NCBI GenBank assembly: GCA_010365215.1
Contig: JAAFGT010000006.1
Location: 1-64,000, forward strand
Length of the DNA stretch: 64,000 nt
Direction: 5' to 3'
From: Acidipila sp.
Lineage (GTDB): Bacteria; Acidobacteriota; Terriglobia; Acidiferrales; UBA7541
Positions 28,971 through 39,066 of this stretch are shown here, in pieces. The number at the start of each line of letters is the position of its first letter. Positions within the stretch are counted from its first letter, which is position 1. The notes beneath the pieces were generated by a model, which searched no databases, was not told the origin of the DNA, and worked only from the letters and a program-made list of their open reading frames with translations. The position numbers were made by a program, and so were the translations under genes.

Positions 28971-31418
28971 ATGGAAACTTTTTGGCAGGATTTGAAATAC
29001 GCGGCGCGCATGCTGGTCAAGAGGCCGGTGTTCACGGCGATTGCGGTGCTCACCCTGGCGCTGGGCATCGGCGCGAATACCGCCATCTTTACGGTGGTGA
29101 ATGCGGTGCTGCTGCGCCAGCTGCCTTTCCCGCATGCCGAGCGGCTGGTGATGCTGTGGGAGCAGGACAAAGACCGGCAGCCGTCAAACACTTCATTCGC
29201 CACGTATGTGGACTGGCGCAATGAAAGCCAGTCCCTTGAAAATGTCGCCGCGCTCAGTGATTGGTCGCCGACGATTACCGGGCAAAATCCTGCGGAGAGG
29301 CTGGACGGGCTGCGCGTTTCGGCAAGTTTCTTCCGCATTCTGGGCGTGAAGCCGGTTCTGGGCCGGGATTTTCTGGCGGAGGAAGACCATCGCGGAAACA
29401 ACCGCGTGGCCATCCTCAGCAACGGGCTGTGGATTCGAAAATTCGGCAGCGACCCGGCGATTGTCGGCAAGACCATCACCATGGACAGTTTTCATTACGT
29501 CGTGGTGGGAGTTCTGCCCGCAGGGTTTGAATCGCCGTTCGCCAATTTCCGCCAAAAGACGACGGAAATCTGGTCGCCGCTGGCTTATAACGCGACGCTG
29601 CCATGGGCCTGCCGCGACTGCCGACATCTGCGAGCGGTTGGGCGGCTAAAGCCCGGAGTGCCGCTCGAGCAGGCGCGCGCGGAGATGAATACCATCTCGC
29701 ACAACCTGTTCCTGGAATATCCGCACGAATATTCCGCCGAAGGCGTGATTGTGACTCCGCTTCAAGAAGAGCTCGTCGGAGATGTGCGCGGTGCGCTTTT
29801 CGCGCTGCTGGGTGCGGTGGGATTCGTATTGCTGATCGCTTGCGGGAACGTGGCCAATCTGCTGCTGGGGCTGGCGGCACAGCGTAGCAGAGAAATAGCG
29901 ATTCGCTCGGCGCTGGGCAGCGGGAGAGGCCGCCTGGTCCGGCAACTGTTTACGGAAAGCGTGCTGCTGGCAATGCTGGGAGGGGCGGCGGGCCTTTTGC
30001 TAGCGCTGTGGGGAGTGGATTTTCTCATCTCGCTGGCGCCAGGCAATCTTCCGCGCCTCAACGAGATTCATCTCGATGGCCAGGTGCTGGCGTACACGCT
30101 AGGCCTTTGTCTGCTGACCAGCCTGCTTTTCGGGATGGCGCCGGCGTGGCAGATTTTCCGCATGGACCCCAATGAGTCGCTGAAGAAAGGCGGAAGGCAG
30201 ACGGGGGCCGGTCGGCGGCACCCGATGCGTGGCGCCCTGGTGGTTTCAGGAGTGGCGCTCGCGTTGATGCTACTGATTGGATCGAGTCTTATGCTGCGAA
30301 GTGTGAACAGCTTGCTGGGCGTGAACCCGGGATTCGATCCGCAACACCTGCTGACCATGGAGATCGACGTGAGCGGCGTGAGCTATGAGGAAGATGTTCC
30401 GTGCGTTGCAGGGCCCTGCCGCACGGTGCTGAATTTTTATCAACAGGCGCTTGCGCGCATACGCGCGCTGCCGGGTGTGGAAGCGGCGGGCACGGCCAGC
30501 CAACTGCCCCTGGGCGGAAACTTGGATATGTATGGCATGCATGTAGAGGGAAAACTCTCGGCGAATCCGCAAGACGACCCCAACGCGGATCGTTACGGGA
30601 TCAGCCTGGGATATTTGCGAGCCATGCGCATTCCGGTTTTACGCGGGCGCGAGTTCACGGAGCAGGACCGCGCGGATAGCCCGCCGGTGGTGCTGATCAG
30701 CGACACGTTTGCGCGGCGTATGTGGCCGGGCGAAGACCCGCTGGGCCATCGCATCAAGATGGGCGCGGACGCGCGGCCGTGGCGCACGATTGTTGGAGTG
30801 GTAGGAGATGTGCGGCACAAGGGTCTCGATGCGCCGCATACCATGCAGATCTACTTGCCGCAGACGCAGTGGCTGGACTCTTCCACCGCGCTGGTGGTGC
30901 GCTCCACGGGCGATCCGTTGGCGCTGGCGAGCGCGGTGCGCAACGCGGTTTGGAGCGTGGACAGCAACCAACCGATCTCCAACACGGCGACGATGGACCG
31001 GGTAATCGCCACATCCATGGCGCAGCGGCGATTCGCCATGACACTGTTTGGAATTTTTGCGGGGCTGGCGCTGGTGCTTGCGGCCGTGGGCCTCTACGGC
31101 GTGCTCACGCACAACGTCAGCACCAGGACAAATGAGATTGGCGTGCGCATCGCGCTCGGCGCGCAGAGCGGCCATATCGTTCGCCTGGTGGTGAATGAAG
31201 GTCTGTTGCTCACAGGTATCGGGATTGTGATCGGGCTGGCCGGGGCCGCGGCACTCTCGCGCTTTCTTGCCAGCCAGCTCTTCGGGGTTACTCCCACCGA
31301 TGCCATGACGTTTGCAGGAGTGCCACTTTTGCTGGCTGCGGTGGCCCTGCTGGCCTGCTACGTGCCGGCGCGGCGAGCCACGCGCGTGGATCCGATGGTA
31401 GCGTTGCGATACGAGTAA
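28971..31418 (+). CDS. ADOP-family ABC permease 9, cysteine-bearing
   Basis: This 815-residue permease starts at 28971 ([20 protein letters not shown]), with GAGGAG about 7 nt upstream. Motifs are [38 protein letters not shown] and GVLTHNVSTRTNEIGVR, ending ALRYE. Unlike the others it has two cysteine pairs in the predicted periplasmic cores: WACRDCRH in the first and VPCVAGPCR in the second. These could form disulphides or bind metal. It is the first permease after the second ATPase. Confidence 0.92.
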   Translation: METFWQDLKYAARMLVKRPVFTAIAVLTLALGIGANTAIFTVVNAVLLRQLPFPHAERLVMLWEQDKDRQPSNTSFATYVDWRNESQSLENVAALSDWSPTITGQNPAERLDGLRVSASFFRILGVKPVLGRDFLAEEDHRGNNRVAILSNGLWIRKFGSDPAIVGKTITMDSFHYVVVGVLPAGFESPFANFRQKTTEIWSPLAYNATLPWACRDCRHLRAVGRLKPGVPLEQARAEMNTISHNLFLEYPHEYSAEGVIVTPLQEELVGDVRGALFALLGAVGFVLLIACGNVANLLLGLAAQRSREIAIRSALGSGRGRLVRQLFTESVLLAMLGGAAGLLLALWGVDFLISLAPGNLPRLNEIHLDGQVLAYTLGLCLLTSLLFGMAPAWQIFRMDPNESLKKGGRQTGAGRRHPMRGALVVSGVALALMLLIGSSLMLRSVNSLLGVNPGFDPQHLLTMEIDVSGVSYEEDVPCVAGPCRTVLNFYQQALARIRALPGVEAAGTASQLPLGGNLDMYGMHVEGKLSANPQDDPNADRYGISLGYLRAMRIPVLRGREFTEQDRADSPPVVLISDTFARRMWPGEDPLGHRIKMGADARPWRTIVGVVGDVRHKGLDAPHTMQIYLPQTQWLDSSTALVVRSTGDPLALASAVRNAVWSVDSNQPISNTATMDRVIATSMAQRRFAMTLFGIFAGLALVLAAVGLYGVLTHNVSTRTNEIGVRIALGAQSGHIVRLVVNEGLLLTGIGIVIGLAGAAALSRFLASQLFGVTPTDAMTFAGVPLLLAAVALLACYVPARRATRVDPMVALRYE

Positions 31419-31454
31419 GGAAAGTGCCAGGAATAGTTTTTTGTAGGAGGCGTC

Positions 31455-33959
31455 ATGGAAACGCTCTGGCAGGATTTGCACTACGCGGTGCGGATGTTGC
31501 GCAAGAGTCCGGGCTTCACGCTGGTGGCGGTGATCACGCTGGCGCTGGGGATTGGCGCCAACACAGCTATTTTTTCAATGACTGACCAGGTGCTGCTGCG
31601 GCTGCTGCCGGTGAAAAATCCACGCGAGCTGGTGGTGCTGCGCTCACCGGGACCCAAACGCGGGCACACCAGCACGGACGGCGACGAAGCGGCATCATTT
31701 TCTTATCCGCTCTACAAGGAACTGCGCGACCAGGGTCAGGTATTCAGCGGGCTGCTGGCTTCCTTCGATGCGCCGCTCAGCGTTTCGTTCAAGGGCCAGA
31801 CGGAGCGCGCCAGCGGCCAGCTTGTTTCCGGAAATTATTTTGAGGTGCTGGGAGTCTCCCCGGTTGTGGGACGCACATTTACGCAGGACGATGATCGCGT
31901 TCCCGGGGGGCATCCTCTGGCCGTGCTGAGTTACGGCTACTGGAAACGCCGGTTTGCTTCCGACCCGGGAGTCCTTAACCAGCAGCTCTTGATCAACGGA
32001 AACCTGATGACCGTAGTGGGCGTTTCCCGCGCGGGATTTTCCGGCGTGCAGGTGGGTGAGACTCCCGACATTTTTATTCCCATCACAATGAAAGCGCAGA
32101 TTACCCCCCACTGGGATGGACTCAACGACCGGCTCGATCATTGGCTGGCGATTATCGGACGCTTGAAACCGGGTGTCTCCCGCCAGCAGGCGCAGGCGGC
32201 CATGACCGGCGTCCTGCGCGCCAGCCTTCAGGAAGAAGTGAAGCTATCCACTTACTCCGACGAGCAGCGCAAAGTATTTTTGGGGCGCGCGATGATACTC
32301 GATGAGGGAGCTGCCGGGCGGCCGATTCTGCAAGATAACGCGGGAGGTCCGCTGCTGGCGCTGGCCGGGATGGTGGGGCTGGTGCTGCTGATCGCGTGCA
32401 CCAACGTAGCTAACCTGCTGCTGGCGCGCGGAGCATTCCGCCAGCGCGAGTTTGCCGTTCGACTGGCCTTGGGCGCGGGGCGCTGGCGACTGGTGCGACA
32501 ACTCCTTTCGGAAAGTTTGCTGCTGGCGCTGCTCGGCGGGGCGCTCGGACTGGCGATTGCTTCCGCGACGTTAGGCCTGCTAGTGCGGACGCTGAACGCC
32601 AGCCAGGGAATCGAAGGCCTTTCCGAGCAACTCGACTACCGCGTACTGGGATTCAGCTTACTATTGACGCTGCTGACCGGCGTGATTTTCGGACTTCTTC
32701 CCGCGTTGCAGTCCACGCGCCCGCAACTTGCGGAAACGTTAAAGGACCAGAGCGCGAAGGCGTCTTCAGGACACGCGCAGGTGCGCGTGCGAAAGGCTCT
32801 GGTGGTGGGGCAGGTGGCGCTGACACTTTTGCTGCTGCTGGGTGCGGGGCTGTTCGCTAGAACCCTTTACAATTTGAGCCGGGTGGACCTGGGATTGTCA
32901 CCCGAGCGCGTCATTACTTTTTCCGTGGCTCCGGCGCTTAGCGGTTACACGCCGGAGCGCACAACCGCTTTGGTTGAGGATCTGCGCCGTGGAATTGTCG
33001 CTTTGCCCGGCGTGCAGTCCGTGAGCGGAGCAACCGTAGCCGTGCTGGCCAACGAAGACGAAGGATCGAACCTTACCGTCGAGGGCTTTCAGACCGGGCC
33101 GGACGAAGAGCTGCACGTACTAAATAATAAAATAGCTCCGAATTATTTTTTGACCTTCGGCATCCCGCTGGTGGCCGGGCGCGAGTTCGATGAACGGGAC
33201 AATGCAGCGGGACCCCCCGTGGCGATCATCAATGAAACGCTGGCGCGCAAAGCCTTTGCCGGTCGCAATCCGATCGGGGGCAGGATCGCGTTCGGCGGGG
33301 GGAAAAAAGCGCAGACGCAAATGGAAGTGGTTGGCGTAGCGAAGGACAGCAAGCACCAGAATGTGCGCGACGCTGTCGTGCCGTTTGTCTACACGCCCTA
33401 TACGCAGCTCGCGACGCTCGGGCATTTCACGTTTTATGTCCGCACTGTGCAGGCGCCGGGAACGCTGGCCACAGCGCTGCGCGCGGAAGTGCAGCGGCAG
33501 GCTCCCAACGTGCCGGTGTTTGATTTGAAGACGCTCGGTGCGCAGATTCAGGAATCGCTTTACGCCGAGCAACTGCTCGCCGGATTGTCCTTCTGTTTTG
33601 GACTACTCGCCGCGCTGCTCTCCGCGGTGGGAATTTTTGGGTTGATGGCGTACACGGTTACCCAGCGCACACGCGAGATCGGAATTCGCATGGCCTTGGG
33701 CGCGCGGCAAGCGGACGTTTCCTGGATGATCCTGCGCGAGGTCGGCCGGATGGCCGTGCTGGGAGTTTTGCTGGGGCTTCCCGCCGCACTGTTGCTGGGC
33801 CATCTCGCGGAATCGTTGCTCTACGGTGTGCATGCGACGGACCTGCCGGTAATCGCTGCGTCGATTTTCCTGGTTTCGGCGATCGCTCTTACGGCGGGAT
33901 ATTTTCCGGCGCGCAGCGCATCGCGAACCGACCCGCTGGTTGCGTTGCGGTACGAATAA
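31455..33959 (+). CDS. ADOP-family ABC permease 10
   Basis: At 834 residues this is the longest member. It begins [20 protein letters not shown], with AGGAGG 5 nt upstream. The first helix motif is [18 protein letters not shown] followed by LLPVKNPRELVVL. FtsX motifs are [20 protein letters not shown] and GLMAYTVTQRTREIGIR, ending ALRYE. The turn RAGFSGVQVG and the text APALSGYTPER place it with permeases 1, 4 and 6. The second core has a lysine- and glycine-rich insertion (FGGGKKAQTQ). Confidence 0.92.
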   Translation: METLWQDLHYAVRMLRKSPGFTLVAVITLALGIGANTAIFSMTDQVLLRLLPVKNPRELVVLRSPGPKRGHTSTDGDEAASFSYPLYKELRDQGQVFSGLLASFDAPLSVSFKGQTERASGQLVSGNYFEVLGVSPVVGRTFTQDDDRVPGGHPLAVLSYGYWKRRFASDPGVLNQQLLINGNLMTVVGVSRAGFSGVQVGETPDIFIPITMKAQITPHWDGLNDRLDHWLAIIGRLKPGVSRQQAQAAMTGVLRASLQEEVKLSTYSDEQRKVFLGRAMILDEGAAGRPILQDNAGGPLLALAGMVGLVLLIACTNVANLLLARGAFRQREFAVRLALGAGRWRLVRQLLSESLLLALLGGALGLAIASATLGLLVRTLNASQGIEGLSEQLDYRVLGFSLLLTLLTGVIFGLLPALQSTRPQLAETLKDQSAKASSGHAQVRVRKALVVGQVALTLLLLLGAGLFARTLYNLSRVDLGLSPERVITFSVAPALSGYTPERTTALVEDLRRGIVALPGVQSVSGATVAVLANEDEGSNLTVEGFQTGPDEELHVLNNKIAPNYFLTFGIPLVAGREFDERDNAAGPPVAIINETLARKAFAGRNPIGGRIAFGGGKKAQTQMEVVGVAKDSKHQNVRDAVVPFVYTPYTQLATLGHFTFYVRTVQAPGTLATALRAEVQRQAPNVPVFDLKTLGAQIQESLYAEQLLAGLSFCFGLLAALLSAVGIFGLMAYTVTQRTREIGIRMALGARQADVSWMILREVGRMAVLGVLLGLPAALLLGHLAESLLYGVHATDLPVIAASIFLVSAIALTAGYFPARSASRTDPLVALRYE

Positions 33960-34022
33960 ATTGGTCGCGCCGTAACACGCATGACGTGTGGCGGACGAGA
34001 AAAAGGCGCGAGGAGAGAAATT

Positions 34023-36455
34023 ATGGAAACGCTGCTGCAGGATCTGCGATTTGCGGTACGCATGCTGCGTAAGAACATCGGCTTCACCGCCATCGCCGTG
34101 CTTACGCTGGCGCTGGGGATCGGCGCGAACACAGCCATCTTCAGCGTGGTGAATGCGGTGTTACTGCGCCCGCTGCCTTATCCGGAGCCCAACCGGTTGG
34201 TGTTCCTGCGAGAAACGCTTCGCGAGTCCACCTCTTCGGTGGCGTATCCGAATTTTTTGGACTGGCGCGAGCAGAGCCGGACGTTCGCCTCGATGGGCGC
34301 ATCGCGTGTAGATAGCTTCAACCTCACGCAGTCCGGAGAGGCCGAGCGCTTGCCGGGGAGGATGATTTCGGCGGGTTGGCTGGAAACGATCGGGATCCCT
34401 CCGGCGCTGGGCCGGCCCATCGCAGCCGCGGACGACCAGGCTGGCGCCAGTCCGGTGGTGATGATCAGCTATTCGCTATGGCAACGCCGTTTCGGGGGTG
34501 ACGCGGCGATTGTCGGTAAAACAATCTGGCTCAACGGACTGAGCCACACGGTAATTGCTGTCCTGCCGAAAACTTTCCGGCATTACTCGTTTGCTCCAGT
34601 GGATGTTTTTGTTCCCATCGGCCTGGAGTTGAGCGATGCGCGCGAACGCCAGAATCATCCCGGCATCTCCGTGCTGGCAAGGTTGAAGCCGGGGGCCACG
34701 GTGGAGCAAGCGCACGCGGAAATGAATACCATCGCGGCGCGGCTAGAAAAGCAGTATCCGGACACCAATCACCAACGCGGCATCAGCATTACTCCCATGC
34801 GAGAAAATATTTTGGGTGACGTGCAGCCGGCGCTGCTGGTGCTTTTGGCCGCGGTGGCCCTGGTGCTGCTGATCGCCTGCGCGAATGTCTCCAACCTGCT
34901 ACTGGCGCGGGCCACCGCCCGGCAAAGGGAAATCACCATTCGCCGGGCGCTGGGTGCGAGCCCGGCGCGGCTGATCCGCCAGTTCCTGACGGAGAGCGTT
35001 CTCTTGTCGTTGGCGGGAGGGGCACTGGGAGTGCTGCTCGCCTCCTGGACGCTGCAGGCGCTGCACGCTTTTCCGCCCGCAAATATTCCTCGCGTGGATG
35101 AGATCCATCTGGACGGCAGCGTGCTGGGATTTGTGCTTCTGCTCTCCATGTTCACGGGAATTTTATTCGGGCTGGTGCCGGCGTTGAAGAGCGCGGCGAT
35201 GGACCTGGCGGGATCGCTCAAGGGCGCGTCGGGACAATCCACGGGAACACGGACACATCAGCGGCTGCGGCACATCCTGGTGGTGTCCGAATTTGCGTTG
35301 ACGCTCATGCTGCTGGTGGGCGCGGGACTGCTGGTGAAGAGTTTCGCAACGCTGCGCGGCATCGACCCGGGCTACGACCCTCGAGGACTGCTTACCGTCG
35401 GAGTTTCTCTGCCAGAAATGAAATACCAGGGGCGCAAGCCACTCGATTTTTATGAAGATGTGCGGCAGCGTGCCGCGGCCCTCCCCGGAGTGGAGGCGGT
35501 CGCTTACACAAACGACATGCCGTTTGTGACCGACGACGAGGAACCATTCCACGTCGATGGGCAACCTCTGCCCAAGCAGGGAGAATTTCCATTTGCCCTT
35601 GAATACATCACCAGCCCCAGCTATTTCGCCGCCATGAAGACGCGTCTGGTGGAGGGCCGCTTTTATAATGAAACCGATACGGCGGCGACTGTACCGGTGA
35701 TTGTGATAGATGAAAATCTGGCGAGTAAATTTTACCAGGGCAAAGCTGTGGGCAAGTACCTGCGCTTGAGCCACGACGATACAACGCCGCCGTACCAGAT
35801 TATCGGCGTGGCTGGACACGCAGCGCATACCAGCCTGGACGGTCCCCAGCCGAGCCCTTACCAGATGTATCTGCCGTACCAGCAGATCCCGGAAACATTT
35901 CTCTACCAGGCGGGGCGCGCGATGAGCCTGCTGATACGCGCAAAGGGCGATCCGATGAATCTGGCGCCCGCAGTGCGAACACTGGTGCGCGGGATCGATG
36001 CGGACCTTCCGCTCTATGACATTCAGACCATGGAATCCGTTGTCGCGGATTCCATCGCCCCCGACCGCTTTTCGGCAATTCTGCTGGGAGCGTTTGCCGC
36101 GGTTGCGCTGCTGCTTGCGGCGGCGGGACTCTACGGCGTGATTTCTTACTCTGTGTCGCAACGCACGCAGGAGATCGGCATCCGCATGGCGCTGGGCGCG
36201 AAATCGGAGAGCGTGTTGCGGTTGGTGCTGGGCGAAGGACTCAAGCTGGCTACGACGGGCCTGGCCTTGGGACTTGTGGGCAGTCTGGCGCTGACCAGGC
36301 TGATCGCCAGCCAACTTCACGGCGTGCGTGCAGCGGACCCGGCCACGTTCATTGGCGTTGCGCTGCTGCTGGCGGCTACTGCCTTGGCGGCGTGCTACGT
36401 GCCGGCGCGAAGAGCGATGCGCGTGGATCCGATGGTGGCGCTGCGTCACGAATAA
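34023..36455 (+). CDS. ADOP-family ABC permease 11
   Basis: This 810-residue permease starts at 34023 (METLLQDLRFAVRMLRKNIG), with GAGGAG 8 nt upstream. Motifs are [38 protein letters not shown] and [17 protein letters not shown], ending ALRHE. The first core (LRETLRESTSSVAYPN) and the turn PKTFRHYSF belong to the majority lineage. The second core includes a HDDTTPPYQ insertion and an extended YQQIPETFLYQ segment. Confidence 0.92.
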   Translation: METLLQDLRFAVRMLRKNIGFTAIAVLTLALGIGANTAIFSVVNAVLLRPLPYPEPNRLVFLRETLRESTSSVAYPNFLDWREQSRTFASMGASRVDSFNLTQSGEAERLPGRMISAGWLETIGIPPALGRPIAAADDQAGASPVVMISYSLWQRRFGGDAAIVGKTIWLNGLSHTVIAVLPKTFRHYSFAPVDVFVPIGLELSDARERQNHPGISVLARLKPGATVEQAHAEMNTIAARLEKQYPDTNHQRGISITPMRENILGDVQPALLVLLAAVALVLLIACANVSNLLLARATARQREITIRRALGASPARLIRQFLTESVLLSLAGGALGVLLASWTLQALHAFPPANIPRVDEIHLDGSVLGFVLLLSMFTGILFGLVPALKSAAMDLAGSLKGASGQSTGTRTHQRLRHILVVSEFALTLMLLVGAGLLVKSFATLRGIDPGYDPRGLLTVGVSLPEMKYQGRKPLDFYEDVRQRAAALPGVEAVAYTNDMPFVTDDEEPFHVDGQPLPKQGEFPFALEYITSPSYFAAMKTRLVEGRFYNETDTAATVPVIVIDENLASKFYQGKAVGKYLRLSHDDTTPPYQIIGVAGHAAHTSLDGPQPSPYQMYLPYQQIPETFLYQAGRAMSLLIRAKGDPMNLAPAVRTLVRGIDADLPLYDIQTMESVVADSIAPDRFSAILLGAFAAVALLLAAAGLYGVISYSVSQRTQEIGIRMALGAKSESVLRLVLGEGLKLATTGLALGLVGSLALTRLIASQLHGVRAADPATFIGVALLLAATALAACYVPARRAMRVDPMVALRHE

Positions 36456-36519
36456 TTCGAGGAATAATTAGCAACGGGTAAGCAGCAAATCGTAGAAAAC
36501 GGATCCATCGAGGGCAGCA

Positions 36520-38943
36520 ATGGAAACGCTGTTGCAGGATGTGAAGTACGCGGCGCGCACGCTGGCCAAGAGTCCCGGCTTCACGCTTTTCGCTGTGGCG
36601 GTGGTTGCCATAGGGATTGCGGCGAATACGGGGATCTTCCGCGTAGTCGATGCGGTTCTGCTTCAGGCGCTGCCTTACTCCAACCCTGATCGCCTAGTGA
36701 TGGTATGGGAAGACGCAGCCTTTATGGGCTTTCCGCACGGCACCCCCGCTCCGGGGAACTATGCGGAGTGGAAAGCACAGAACCGCGTGTTTGAGGATAT
36801 GGCGGGCATTCGCTATACCTCTCTGAGCCTGACCGGCGAGGGCGAACCGGAGCAGATTCAAGGCCCGGCGGTGACAGCAAACTTTTTTTCGATCCTGGGA
36901 GTGCCGCCCCAGCTCGGCCGCGTGTTCAATGCGGAGGAAGACCGGCCCGGCGGCGCGCATGTAGCGGTGCTGAGTCACCGCCTGTGGCTGCGGCGCTACG
37001 GCGCGGATCCGCAAGTCATTGGAAAGGAAGTGCGGCTGAATTCCGAGAAATATATTGTGATCGGGGTCATGCCGCGAAGATTCGCATTCCCGGATCGCGA
37101 CGCGGAGCTGTGGGTGCCCGCGGCCTTTACCAGCGAGACGCTGGGGAACCACGATTCGCATTATCTGAACGTTGTCGCGCGCTTGAAGCCGGGGATCACG
37201 CTGCGGCAGGCGAATGAGGACCTGGGCGCGATCGCCAGGCATTTGGCGGAGAAGTATCCGGCTAGCAATACACACCTCGGAGCGTTCGCGGTGCCGCTTC
37301 GCGAAGAGCTAGTGGGAGGCTACCGGCGCGCGATTCTGGTGCTGATGGGCGCGGTGGCTTTTGTGCTGCTGATCGCGTGCGGAAATGTTGCCAACATGGT
37401 GCTGGCGCGGTCACTTTCGCGGCGCAAGGAGCTGGCCGTACGCATGGCGTTGGGCGCGGGGCGCTCCAGAATTATGCGGCTGCTGCTGACGGAAAGCGTT
37501 TTGCTGTCATCGGTGGCCGGGCTGGCTGGGCTGCTGCTCTCATTCTGGAGCATGGCAGTAGTTGCCAAACTCATTCCCGTAGGCCTGGTCACCACTCCGG
37601 GAGGCATGAATAGCAGCGTGCTCGCTTTTACCGTGGCAATTTCCGTAGCCGCTGGGGCGCTTTTCGGCGTGGCGCCCGCGCTGCGCATCGCGCGGATGGA
37701 TTTGAACTCCTCGCTGAAGCAGGGCGGCGGCGGAAGCGGTCCGCTCTCCGGCGGAGCACGGATGCGAAGTGTCTTGGTGGTATCGGAGATCGCGCTTTCG
37801 CTGGTGCTGCTGACCGGCGCCGCGCTGATGGCGGAAAGTTTTTTGAAGCTGAGGGGAGTCGATCCGGGATTCCGCGCGGAAAATGTGTTGAAGCTGCGAA
37901 CGACGCGGACACTTGCCGCCTACCCGAAGTCCAGCGAACGTATCGCGTTTTTTGATCAGGTGCTGGCGCGCGTGGAAGCGCTGCCCGGCGTGGTCTCCGC
38001 TGGCTACACCAGCTTGCTGCCGCTGACCACCCGCGGAGGAACCCAGGGCATTACCATCGAGGGGCGGCCCGCCCCGCTGCCCGGAGAAGTAAATGACGCC
38101 AACGCGCGCGTGGTCAGCCCGGACTATATGAAGACTCTCGGTGTGCCGCTGATCGCCGGACGGTATATCGACCGCCACGACCGGGAGACTTCTCTCCCAG
38201 TTGCGACGATTAATCAGACCATGGCGCGCCGGTTCTGGCCGCGCGAAACCGCTCTCGGAAAACGGTTCAAGGTGGGCGAGTACGGGGAGGCGGTGCCGTG
38301 GATCACCGTGGTGGGCGTGGTGGGCGATGTACATCAGATGGGACTCGAGGTGCCCGCGCGCGCCGAGATGTATTTTCCCTATCCGCAGCGAATGGACTTT
38401 TTCTCGCCCAGGGACTTGGCGATCAAGACCGCCGGCGACCCCTGGCAGGTGGCTGCGGCCGTACGCCAGCAGATCTGGGCGGTGGATAAAGACCAGCCCA
38501 TTTCCGCAATGATGCCTCTGCAGGATTTGCTTGACGAAGAAGTTGCTCCGCGGAAGTTGCAAGCGTCGCTGCTGAGCGCGTTTGCGGCGCTTGCATTGCT
38601 GCTGGCTTCGCTGGGAACTTATGCCGTGGTGTCGTACTCCGTGACGCAACGCACGCAGGAATTGGGAGTGCGCATGGCGCTGGGGGCGCAGCGCCGCAAT
38701 ATTCTGGGGATGGTGCTGGCGTCAGGGCTTAGGCTGGCAGTGATCGGCGTGGTAGTGGGCGTGGCTGGGGCTGCGGCGCTCAGTCGCGTGTTGGCAGGCA
38801 TCCTTTACGGCGTAACGGCTACCGATCCTCGTATGTTCGCGCTGGCGGCGTGTTTGCTGGTGGGCGTGGCTTTAGTGGCGTCGTTCGTCCCGGCACGGCG
38901 GGCCATGCGAGTGGATCCGATAGTGGCGTTGCGCAATGAGTGA
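36520..38943 (+). CDS. ADOP-family ABC permease 12, divergent first helix
   Basis: This 807-residue permease begins METLLQDVKYAARTLAKSPG, with GAGGG about 6 nt upstream. Its first helix is unusual: VVAIGIAANTGIFRVVDAV instead of the [20 protein letters not shown] seen in most of the array. FtsX motifs are [20 protein letters not shown] and AVVSYSVTQRTQELGVR, and it ends ALRNE. It is the last permease; the sigma-54 activator follows in the same direction after about 120 bp. Confidence 0.92.
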   Translation: METLLQDVKYAARTLAKSPGFTLFAVAVVAIGIAANTGIFRVVDAVLLQALPYSNPDRLVMVWEDAAFMGFPHGTPAPGNYAEWKAQNRVFEDMAGIRYTSLSLTGEGEPEQIQGPAVTANFFSILGVPPQLGRVFNAEEDRPGGAHVAVLSHRLWLRRYGADPQVIGKEVRLNSEKYIVIGVMPRRFAFPDRDAELWVPAAFTSETLGNHDSHYLNVVARLKPGITLRQANEDLGAIARHLAEKYPASNTHLGAFAVPLREELVGGYRRAILVLMGAVAFVLLIACGNVANMVLARSLSRRKELAVRMALGAGRSRIMRLLLTESVLLSSVAGLAGLLLSFWSMAVVAKLIPVGLVTTPGGMNSSVLAFTVAISVAAGALFGVAPALRIARMDLNSSLKQGGGGSGPLSGGARMRSVLVVSEIALSLVLLTGAALMAESFLKLRGVDPGFRAENVLKLRTTRTLAAYPKSSERIAFFDQVLARVEALPGVVSAGYTSLLPLTTRGGTQGITIEGRPAPLPGEVNDANARVVSPDYMKTLGVPLIAGRYIDRHDRETSLPVATINQTMARRFWPRETALGKRFKVGEYGEAVPWITVVGVVGDVHQMGLEVPARAEMYFPYPQRMDFFSPRDLAIKTAGDPWQVAAAVRQQIWAVDKDQPISAMMPLQDLLDEEVAPRKLQASLLSAFAALALLLASLGTYAVVSYSVTQRTQELGVRMALGAQRRNILGMVLASGLRLAVIGVVVGVAGAAALSRVLAGILYGVTATDPRMFALAACLLVGVALVASFVPARRAMRVDPIVALRNE

Positions 38944-38953
38944 GACCTCTCCA

Positions 38954-38983
38954 GCGGGCCACTTGTACTTTGCGGGCCACTTG
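38954..38983. repeat. Two 12-bp direct repeats upstream of the NtrC-type gene
   Basis: GCGGGCCACTTG occurs at 38954-38965 and again at 38972-38983, 18 bp apart, just after the last permease stop and about 85 bp before the activator start. Two direct sites of this kind could bind a regulator, possibly the activator itself. I find no matching -24/-12 sequence beside them. Confidence 0.5.
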
Positions 38984-39066
38984 CCGCTGCACTGGTGACG
39001 CCGACCCGGGGTAAGATGGAAACTGCGAATCCTGTTCAAGCTGCCACTTATGAAAAAATTGGGCCG

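Noticed and set aside
35163-36449. Minus-strand frame of 428 codons opposite permease 11
   Set aside because: Permease 11 is intact and family-typical; the antisense frame has many His, Arg and Gln residues and no motif.
8009-38943. Regularly repeated DNA that could be mistaken for a repeat array
   Set aside because: The similarity every ~2.5 kb comes from the conserved first helix and FtsX motifs of the permease genes, not from CRISPR or satellite repeats.
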